Source: Chloroflexota bacterium (GTDB lineage: Bacteria; Chloroflexota; Anaerolineae; Ardenticatenales; Ardenticatenaceae). From it: DNA of 6,288 nt. The stretch is taken from the NCBI GenBank assembly GCA_003520455.1, contig DOUV01001090.1, forward strand, positions 1-6,288. The letters are read 5' to 3'. The notes beneath the pieces were generated by a model. It was not told where the DNA came from. It did no database searches and saw only the letters and a program-made list of their open reading frames with translations. Position numbers and translations under genes: made by a program. Each line of letters begins with the position of its first letter. Position 1 is the first letter of the stretch. Below are positions 1 to 4,749 of the stretch, one piece after another.

Positions 1-39
1 GCTGGGGGTCGGATGAATTTGGAGAGATGCAACAGCGCG

Positions 40-195
40 CTTCCGACCGCTCACGCGGTTCCTCCGCACCACGCTCCCGCCCGCGCAGCGACGACGTGAC
101 CGATGGTCTAGAATGCGGGTCAAGGCGTCGCCGGGAGCACATGATCGAAGCCTTCCGACCTCTCGGAAGAGGTCGGACCCCTGACGACTTGACCG
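40..195 (+). repeat. Duplicated pair of 13-bp elements
   Basis: Two different 13-bp elements each occur twice, in the same order. Element A, CTTCCGACC(G/T)CTC, lies at 40-52 and 152-164. Element B, GACGAC(G/T)TGACCG, lies at 90-102 and 183-195. Each pair differs at a single base. The A-to-B start distance is 50 in the first copy and 31 in the second, so this is not a clean tandem duplication. The heptamer TCCGACC inside element A also occurs inverted (GGTCGGA) at 7-13 and 171-177, giving four copies in 177 bp. The arrangement could be an operator array, a decayed duplication or RNA structure. The bases are directly visible, but any function is inference. Confidence 0.5.
154..177 (+). other. 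Perfect 10-bp hairpin with CGGA tetraloop
   Basis: Bases 154-163 (TCCGACCTCT) pair perfectly with 168-177 (AGAGGTCGGA) around the loop CGGA at 164-167. The stem is GC-rich and should be stable as RNA. No run of T follows (next bases CCCCTGACG), so it is not a standard intrinsic terminator. It could end or attenuate a transcript from upstream, stabilise the nuo leader RNA, or act as a DNA dyad for a regulator. Confidence 0.55.
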
Positions 196-204
196 GCGCG
201 CTCG

Positions 205-223
205 CCACCAATCACGGTGGTGG
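205..223 (+). other. Small hairpin CCACCA / TGGTGG
   Basis: CCACCA at 205-210 can pair with TGGTGG at 218-223 around a 7-base loop. An alternative register pairs CCACC (205-209) with GGTGG (216-220). It lies 36 bases upstream of the small frame that starts at 259. This is a modest stem that could occur by chance in GC-rich DNA. Confidence 0.3.
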
Positions 224-245
224 AACGAGCACCGATTCCATCGCG

Positions 246-250
246 AGGAG
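246..250 (+). promoter_or_regulatory. Shine-Dalgarno AGGAG for the small leader frame
   Basis: AGGAG lies 8 bases upstream of the ATG at 259, which is ideal spacing. It is the main reason to take the 48-codon frame at 259-405 seriously. Confidence 0.4.
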
Positions 251-258
251 TCACAGAT

Positions 259-405
259 ATGCATCTTTGGCTGAACGCTCAAATCGGCTCAAGCCGACTG
301 GCGTCGATACGAGGGAGTGGGCCTGAGCCGGCTTCAGTTTTCAGCCTTGAAATGAATCTCACGGCCAGATCAGGCCAGCTTCGCTACCTATTCGGAACAA
401 AGTGA
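259..405 (+). CDS. Possible 48-residue leader peptide upstream of nuoB
   Basis: This small frame begins with ATG behind AGGAG at good spacing and ends in TGA at 403-405, 29 bases before the preferred nuoB start. The TGA overlaps a possible GTG start of nuoB at 402 (GTGA), so translational coupling is possible. The predicted peptide starts [10 protein letters not shown] and ends LRYLFGTK. It has no membrane segment, cysteine pair or run of one amino acid of the kind seen in classical attenuator peptides. It does not resemble NuoA or any family I recognise. Inverted repeats at 284-297 and 323-337 lie within it, so its translation could affect local RNA folding. It may equally be a chance frame. 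The start signal and position support it; protein conservation is unknown. Confidence 0.25.
   Translation: MHLWLNAQIGSSRLASIRGSGPEPASVFSLEMNLTARSGQLRYLFGTK
284..297 (+). repeat. Inverted repeat TCGGCT-CA-AGCCGA
   Basis: TCGGCT (284-289) and AGCCGA (292-297) form a near-perfect 14-bp palindrome. As RNA it would form a 5-bp stem with a TCAA loop. A second palindrome, AGCCGGCT at 326-333, sits inside a wider CTGA/TCAG dyad (323-337) and shares the AGCCG/CGGCT core. The paired arrangement upstream of nuoB could be regulator half-sites, but this is inference. Confidence 0.35.
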
Positions 406-416
406 TAGGTGGCCGG

Positions 417-424
417 AGGAGGAG
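417..424 (+). promoter_or_regulatory. Strong Shine-Dalgarno for nuoB
   Basis: AGGAGGAG lies 10 bases upstream of the ATG at 435. This purine run lies inside the reading frame if translation began at the GTG at 402, and no comparable site precedes that GTG. It therefore decides for the ATG at 435. Confidence 0.7.
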
Positions 425-434
425 TCTCCGATTC

Positions 435-1073
435 ATGCGGTGGCGACTGAGTAAACCAACCGATTCGCCGCCGGCGACTGACGGCGACGGTTCTTTCGAA
501 GATGCAATCCGTCGCGTTCTCCTGTTCTCACGTTTGCAGGATCTACTGGCATGGGGCCGCAAGAACTCCATCTGGCCCTTCAACTTCGGCCTTTCCTGCT
601 GTTACGTCGAGATGGCGACGAGCATCACCAGCAAATACGACATCGCGCGTTTTGGCGCCGAGGTGATCCGAGGCACGCCGCGCGAGGCTGACCTCATGGT
701 GATAGCAGGGACGGTCTTTATCAAGATGGCGCCGATCATCCAACGACTCTACGAGCAGATGATGGAACCGCGCTGGGTCATCTCGATGGGATCATGCGCC
801 AACTCCGGCGGGATGTACGATATCTACAGCGTGGTTCAAGGGGTGGACAAGTTCCTTCCGGTGGACGTGTACGTGCCCGGCTGCCCGCCGCGTCCCGACG
901 CGTTCATGGAAGGGCTCCTGCTGCTCCGGCAAGCGGTGGGCAACGAGAAGCGCCCGTTGAGCTGGGTCGTGGGTCCGCAAGGGGTGTACAGGCCACCCGA
1001 GCCATCGATGCGCGATCTGAAGCGACCTGAGAGACAGAAGATGACGGTTCTCCGTCCTCCAGACGAGGTGTAA
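435..1073 (+). CDS. nuoB: NADH-quinone oxidoreductase subunit B (NuoB, cluster N2 subunit)
   Basis: NuoB is the small peripheral-arm subunit of complex I. It holds the terminal [4Fe-4S] cluster N2, which passes electrons to quinone at the interface with NuoD. From the ATG the protein has 212 residues, close to E. coli NuoB (about 220). All four N2 ligands are present: adjacent Cys55-Cys56 in [10 protein letters not shown], Cys121 in [14 protein letters not shown], and Cys150 in [10 protein letters not shown]. The N-terminal 30 residues are not conserved. The block from WGRKNSIWP (from residue 40) to the end is E. coli-like, including the terminal PDE(V/I). E. coli, as recalled, has GTCFTKM where this protein has GTVFIKM at 92-98; the replaced cysteine is not a cluster ligand. 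An in-frame GTG at 402 would add 11 basic residues but has no ribosome binding site. No nuoA lies just upstream, and nuoCD follows after 106 bp. Confidence 0.95.
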   Translation: MRWRLSKPTDSPPATDGDGSFEDAIRRVLLFSRLQDLLAWGRKNSIWPFNFGLSCCYVEMATSITSKYDIARFGAEVIRGTPREADLMVIAGTVFIKMAPIIQRLYEQMMEPRWVISMGSCANSGGMYDIYSVVQGVDKFLPVDVYVPGCPPRPDAFMEGLLLLRQAVGNEKRPLSWVVGPQGVYRPPEPSMRDLKRPERQKMTVLRPPDEV

Positions 1074-1088
1074 GCGCAGCACCGGGCA

Positions 1089-1110
1089 GGGAGGCAAGCC
1101 GTTTGCTCCC
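1089..1110 (+). other. Hairpin in the nuoB-nuoCD gap
   Basis: GGGAG-G-CAA (1089-1097) can pair with TTG-CTCCC (1103-1110). This gives 8 base pairs with one bulged G and a short loop, GCCGT (1098-1102). It begins 15 bases after the nuoB stop and lies well upstream of the nuoCD start at 1180. No T-run follows, so full termination is unlikely. It could protect or mark a processed mRNA end. The other gaps within the cluster are 36, 39 and 3 bp, so this 106-bp spacer is the exception. No small gene was seen in it. Confidence 0.4.
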
Positions 1111-1179
1111 GCCGGGTACATACGAGTCCTCTTCTCAGAACAGTTTCTCTGACGCCGATGTGAACCGGTTCTTCGAGCA

Positions 1180-2928
1180 ATGAACGATCGTTCAGCCGTT
1201 CTATCGCAACTGCAGAACAAGTTTGGGGTGGCGACCTTCACGCTCCAAGCCACCCGGGATGACGTCCCGACGCTGTGGGTGCCGAGGGACAAAGTCCATG
1301 ACGTTTTGCGCTTCCTGAAAGTCGAAGTAGATCAGCCCTACCGGATGCTGTATGACCTTACTGCCATCGACGAGCGGGTCCGCGCGAACCGCCCGAATCA
1401 ACCGGACAGCGATTTTACCGTCGTCTATCACCTCCTTTCGTACGAGCGCAATGCCGATGTTCGGCTCAAGTTCGCGCTCAAGGGCGACCACCCGACCATC
1501 CGGAGTGTGGTCGATCTCTGGCCTGCAGCCAACTGGTACGAGCGCGAAGTGTGGGATATGTTCGGCGTCATCTTCGAAGGCCATCCTCACCTCCGGCGAA
1601 TCTTGATGCCGCCCACCTGGAAAGGCCATCCCCTGCGCAAGGACCATCCGGCCCGGGCCACTGAGATGGAACCCTTCCGCCTGCCGGAGGAAAAGGAAAT
1701 CGCCGAGCAGGAAGCGCTGCAATTCCGTCCGGAGGATTGGGGCATGAAGCGCCAGAGCGAGGATACGGACTTCATATTCCTCAACGTGGGGCCGCAACAC
1801 CCCGGGACCCACGGTGTGCTGCGCATCGTGCTGCAACTCGACGGTGAGGAGATCGTCGATGCGGTGCCGGATATCGGCTATCACCACCGGGGCGCGGAGA
1901 AGATGGGCGAACGGCAGTCCTGGCACACCTACATCCCGTATACCGATCGCGTCGACTACCTGGGTGGGGTGATGAACAACTTCCCCTACGTCATGGCGGT
2001 CGAGACGCTGGCGGGCATCGAGGTACCCGACCGGGTCAAGGTGATCCGCATCATGCTGGCAGAACTCTTCCGCATTGCCAGTCACCTGGTCTGGTACGGC
2101 ACGTTCGCCCAGGATCTGGGGCAACTGTCGCCGGTCTTCTACATGTTTACGGATCGCGAACACGTTTTTCAGATTATCGAAGCGATTTGCGGCTTCCGCA
2201 TGCATCCGGGCTGGTTCCGGATCGGCGGGGTCGCCCAAGACTTGCCCGGCGGCTGGGACGAATTGGTGCGCGACTTCCTGAACTATTTACCGCCGCGGCT
2301 GGACGAGTATGACGACCTGGTCATGGAGAACCGGGTCTTCAAGGCCCGGACCAAGGGTATTGGCAGCTACACGCTCGACGAGGCCATCGAGTGGGGGGTG
2401 ACCGGACCGAACCTCCGCGCCTGCGGGTTCGAGTGGGACTTCCGCAAGAAGCGGCCGTACTCCGGCTACGACCAGTTGGAGTTCGATATTCCCACAGCCC
2501 AACACGGCGATTGCTACGACCGGGCGGTCGTGCGCGTTGCCGAGATGCGGCAGAGCCTGCGGATCATCGAGCAGTGCCTGAACAACATGCCGCCCGGCGC
2601 CTACAAATCACTGCATCCCCTGACGACCCCGCCGCTCAAGGAGCGGACCATGTACGACATTGAAACGCTCATCACGCACTTCCTAAATGTGAGTTGGGGG
2701 CCTGTCATCCCGCCTGGCGAGGCCATCGCCAGCATTGAGGCGACCAAGGGCAACAACGGCTACTATCTGATCAGCGATGGGGGCACCATGGCGTACCGCA
2801 CTCGCATCCGCACGCCATCGTTCCCACACTTGCAGACGATCCCCTTACTCAGCCGGGGCTTCATGGTCCCCGACCTGCTGGCGATCCTGGGCAGCCTTGA
2901 TTTCGTACTGGCCGATGTGGACCGTTGA
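1180..2928 (+). CDS. nuoCD: NADH-quinone oxidoreductase fused subunit C/D (NuoCD)
   Basis: This single 582-residue protein joins the NuoC (30 kDa) and NuoD (49 kDa) subunits of the complex I connecting module, as in E. coli (about 600 residues). The NuoC part is roughly residues 1-180, with the family signature around 120-157 ([11 protein letters not shown], then HLRRILMP, then GHPLRKDHP). A charged linker (about 160-195) leads to the NuoD part, which starts at [11 protein letters not shown] (202-212) and continues with [14 protein letters not shown] (231-244). By alignment with Thermus Nqo4 His38 and Tyr87 (recalled), the quinone-head-group residues are His211 in the THG motif and Tyr260 in the VDYL motif; both are present. 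The canonical ending [12 protein letters not shown] is intact. NuoD lacks its own cluster and forms the quinone pocket with NuoB. The start is the only in-frame ATG after a stop at 1150-1152. It lacks a clear Shine-Dalgarno, unlike its neighbours. Confidence 0.97.
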   Translation: MNDRSAVLSQLQNKFGVATFTLQATRDDVPTLWVPRDKVHDVLRFLKVEVDQPYRMLYDLTAIDERVRANRPNQPDSDFTVVYHLLSYERNADVRLKFALKGDHPTIRSVVDLWPAANWYEREVWDMFGVIFEGHPHLRRILMPPTWKGHPLRKDHPARATEMEPFRLPEEKEIAEQEALQFRPEDWGMKRQSEDTDFIFLNVGPQHPGTHGVLRIVLQLDGEEIVDAVPDIGYHHRGAEKMGERQSWHTYIPYTDRVDYLGGVMNNFPYVMAVETLAGIEVPDRVKVIRIMLAELFRIASHLVWYGTFAQDLGQLSPVFYMFTDREHVFQIIEAICGFRMHPGWFRIGGVAQDLPGGWDELVRDFLNYLPPRLDEYDDLVMENRVFKARTKGIGSYTLDEAIEWGVTGPNLRACGFEWDFRKKRPYSGYDQLEFDIPTAQHGDCYDRAVVRVAEMRQSLRIIEQCLNNMPPGAYKSLHPLTTPPLKERTMYDIETLITHFLNVSWGPVIPPGEAIASIEATKGNNGYYLISDGGTMAYRTRIRTPSFPHLQTIPLLSRGFMVPDLLAILGSLDFVLADVDR

Positions 2929-2953
2929 GGTGGGGTGAATCGAGCGATCAGTG

Positions 2954-2958
2954 AGGAG
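2954..2958 (+). promoter_or_regulatory. Shine-Dalgarno for nuoE
   Basis: AGGAG, within a longer purine run at 2953-2963, sits 6 bases upstream of the ATG at 2965. An earlier in-frame GTG at 2935 would place this site inside the coding sequence, so the ATG is the better start. Confidence 0.6.
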
Positions 2959-2964
2959 AGAGGC

Positions 2965-3432
2965 ATGCTGACCGAAGAAGAGCGCGGCGAGATCGAAGCG
3001 GAGTTCCCCCTCTACGCCCAAAAACGGGCCGTGTGCGTCGAGGCGATGAAAGTTGTCCAGCGACACCGGGGCTGGGTCTCCGATGAAAGCCTCAAAGACA
3101 TCGGCGAACTGCTGGAGATGACGCCGGACGAGCTCGACGCCGTCGCCACGTTCTACAATCTGGTCTTCCGCAAGCCGGTGGGGAAGCATGTGATTCTGAT
3201 CTGCGACAGCATTACCTGCTGGGTGATGGGCTACGAGCGCCTGCGCCAGCGTCTGACCGATCGCCTCGGCATCCAACTGGGGGAAACCACCGCGGATGGT
3301 ACCTTTACGCTGCTGCCGATCGTCTGTCTGGGCACGTGCGACCACGCGCCGGCGCTGATGATCGACGAGGACCTTTACCGAGACCTGGAGGACCCCGAGA
3401 AGGTCGACGCGATTCTGGCACGATACACGTAG
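2965..3432 (+). CDS. nuoE: NADH-quinone oxidoreductase subunit E (NuoE, cluster N1a)
   Basis: NuoE is the 24-kDa subunit of the NADH dehydrogenase module. It has a thioredoxin-like fold carrying the [2Fe-2S] cluster N1a, placed near the FMN of NuoF but off the main electron path. The protein has 155 residues from the ATG (165 from the GTG at 2935); E. coli NuoE has 166. The N-terminal helical part holds the family patterns VVQRHRGWVSD (30-40) and VATFYNLVFRKPVGKHV (60-76). The four ligands are Cys80 and Cys85 (CDSITC) and Cys121 and Cys125 (CLGTC), with the family spacing CxxxxC and CxxxC. MIDEDLY at 132-138 matches the E. coli C-terminal region. The gene starts 36 bp after the nuoCD stop and ends 39 bp before the preferred nuoF start, so it is clearly part of the same operon. 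Confidence 0.96.
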   Translation: MLTEEERGEIEAEFPLYAQKRAVCVEAMKVVQRHRGWVSDESLKDIGELLEMTPDELDAVATFYNLVFRKPVGKHVILICDSITCWVMGYERLRQRLTDRLGIQLGETTADGTFTLLPIVCLGTCDHAPALMIDEDLYRDLEDPEKVDAILARYT

Positions 3433-3457
3433 GTGCACATTTCGCACCTGGCGACAC

Positions 3458-3463
3458 AGGGAG
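3458..3463 (+). promoter_or_regulatory. Shine-Dalgarno for nuoF deciding the GTG at 3472
   Basis: AGGGAG lies 8 bases upstream of the GTG at 3472. The earlier GTG at 3433, directly after the nuoE stop, has no purine-rich site in front of it. The choice is not certain, because direct stop/start adjacency could allow coupled reinitiation at 3433. Confidence 0.5.
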
Positions 3464-3471
3464 AGACGCCG

Positions 3472-4746
3472 GTGGAACGACCGCTCACGAAGAACATCCG
3501 GCCAGGGGAAGAACCCCTGAGTCTGAACGCATACGAGCAGGCGGGTGGGTACCAGGCGGTGCGCAGAGCTCTCCACGGCATGACGCCTGAAGAGGTGACC
3601 GATACTGTCAAGGCGTCCAGGCTGCGGGGGCGGGGCGGCGCCGGGTTCCCCACGGGGGTCAAATGGAGCTTCGTGCCCATGGGCAGCGATGCGCCGCACC
3701 CCAAGTATTTGATCGCCAATGCCGACGAGATGGAGCCCGGCACGTTCAAGGATCGTTTGCTCCTCGAGGGCGACCCGCACGAACTGATTGAGGGCATGAT
3801 TGTCAGTGCCTACGCCATCCAGGCCGACGTCGCCTACATTTTCTTGCGCTGGGCCTACAAACTGGCGGCCAAACGGCTGACCAGGGCCATCGCCGAAGCC
3901 TACGACAGCGGGTATCTGGGGAAGAATATCCTGGGATCGGGCTACAGTCTGGAGCTTCATCTTCACATCAGCGCCGGTCGCTATATGTGTGGTGAAGAAA
4001 CCGGACTGCTGAATTCTCTGGAGGGCAAACGAGCCACCCCCCGCGCCAAACCGCCGTACCCCCAGGTCAGCGGGCTCTGGGGGAAACCAACCATCGTCAA
4101 CAACGTCGAAACGCTCTGCAACGTCCCCCACATCATCAACAACGGAGCTGAATGGTTCAAAGAGTTGAGCCTGACCGAAGACGGCGGGACCAAGATCTAC
4201 GGGGTGAGCGGCAAGGTCAAGAACCCGGGGGCCTGGGAACTGCCGATTGGCACCCCCATTCGGGAAATTCTGGAAGAGTACGCCGGTGGGATGCGCGAGG
4301 GCCTCACATTCCGCGGCCTGCTCCCCGGCGGGGCCTCGACCGATTTCCTGGTTGAGGATCACCTGGATGTAGCGATGGATTACGACTCAGTGCAAAAAGC
4401 AGGGAGCCGCATGGGCACCGGCACGATGATCATCCTCGACGATCGGACCTGCCCCGTGGGATTCGTGCGGAACCTGGAGCAGTTCTTCGCCCAGGAATCT
4501 TGCGGGTGGTGTACCCCCTGCCGGGAGGGGCTGCCCTGGGCGAGAGACATCCTTCAGGCGCTCGAGGATGGGCAGGGCGCACCGGGGGATCCGGAAATAC
4601 TGGCTGAATTGAGCCGAGGCTTAGGGCCAGGCCGCACCTTTTGCGCGCTGGCCCCTGGCGCCGTGGAGCCGCTCCAGAGTGCCTTGAAATATTACGCAGA
4701 GGACTTTGAGCGGCACATCCTCGAGAAACGTTGTCCCTGGAGATAA
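3472..4746 (+). CDS. nuoF: NADH-quinone oxidoreductase subunit F (NuoF, NADH/FMN-binding)
   Basis: NuoF is the 51-kDa catalytic subunit. It binds NADH, takes hydride on FMN and passes electrons to the [4Fe-4S] cluster N3. The protein has 424 residues from the GTG at 3472 (437 from the GTG at 3433); E. coli NuoF has 445, with a somewhat longer C-terminus. Visible motifs are the glycine-rich FMN/NADH loop GRGGAGFPTGVKW (53-65), NADEMEPGTFKDR (83-95) with Glu88 matching E. coli Glu95 near the NADH site, and GEETGLLNSLEG (174-185). The N3 ligands are Cys344, Cys347 and Cys350 in ESCGWCTPCREG, plus Cys391 in RTFCALAPGA. All are intact. Both possible starts are GTG. The stop lies 3 bp before nuoG, whose ribosome binding site (GGAG at 4739-4742) is inside the last nuoF codons, so the two genes are tightly coupled. 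Confidence 0.97.
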   Translation: MERPLTKNIRPGEEPLSLNAYEQAGGYQAVRRALHGMTPEEVTDTVKASRLRGRGGAGFPTGVKWSFVPMGSDAPHPKYLIANADEMEPGTFKDRLLLEGDPHELIEGMIVSAYAIQADVAYIFLRWAYKLAAKRLTRAIAEAYDSGYLGKNILGSGYSLELHLHISAGRYMCGEETGLLNSLEGKRATPRAKPPYPQVSGLWGKPTIVNNVETLCNVPHIINNGAEWFKELSLTEDGGTKIYGVSGKVKNPGAWELPIGTPIREILEEYAGGMREGLTFRGLLPGGASTDFLVEDHLDVAMDYDSVQKAGSRMGTGTMIILDDRTCPVGFVRNLEQFFAQESCGWCTPCREGLPWARDILQALEDGQGAPGDPEILAELSRGLGPGRTFCALAPGAVEPLQSALKYYAEDFERHILEKRCPWR

Positions 4747-4749
4747 GTC

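Larger units (their letters stand above)
1..401. other. Non-coding leader / upstream region of the nuo operon
   Basis: No reading frame here resembles a known protein. The longest + frame (from about 27 to 326) is Arg/Ser/Gly-rich without domain character, and its only candidate ribosome binding site touches the start codon. The stretch instead holds short repeats (40-195), hairpins (154-177, 205-223), inverted repeats (284-297, 323-337) and a small frame with a good ribosome binding site (259-405). A promoter for the operon should lie here. The best -10-like hexamer is TAGAAT at 109-114, but no convincing -35 lies 16-18 bp upstream, so no promoter is called. No trace of NuoA, the usual product upstream of nuoB, was recognised in any forward frame. 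The end of an upstream gene could lie in the first bases but cannot be identified. Confidence 0.6.

Noticed and set aside
104..120. TAGAAT at 109-114 as a sigma-70 promoter -10 element
   Set aside because: No -35-like hexamer is found at 16-18 bp upstream, and a single hexamer match is not enough.
27..326. 99-codon + strand frame at the window start
   Set aside because: The product is Arg/Ser/Gly-rich without domain pattern, the purine run abuts the ATG with no spacing, and it overlaps the repeats and hairpins.
1..401. Degenerate nuoA upstream of nuoB
   Set aside because: No frame shows NuoA's membrane helices or conserved acidic loop, so no pseudogene can be supported.
402..434. GTG at 402 as the nuoB start
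   Set aside because: It has no ribosome binding site, adds only basic unconserved residues, and would place the AGGAGGAG at 417-424 inside the gene.
1089..1110. Intrinsic terminator between nuoB and nuoCD
   Set aside because: The stem is bulged and not followed by a T-run, and the genes belong to one complex, so termination here is unlikely.
1201..2238. Antisense open frame of 345 codons opposite nuoCD
   Set aside because: It is a shadow of the NuoCD coding frame with no ribosome binding site logic or family resemblance.
2845..4362. Very long antisense open frame (505 codons) opposite nuoE and nuoF
   Set aside because: It lies opposite two clearly conserved genes, and its product has no recognisable domain. 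Long antisense frames are expected by codon bias in GC-rich genes.
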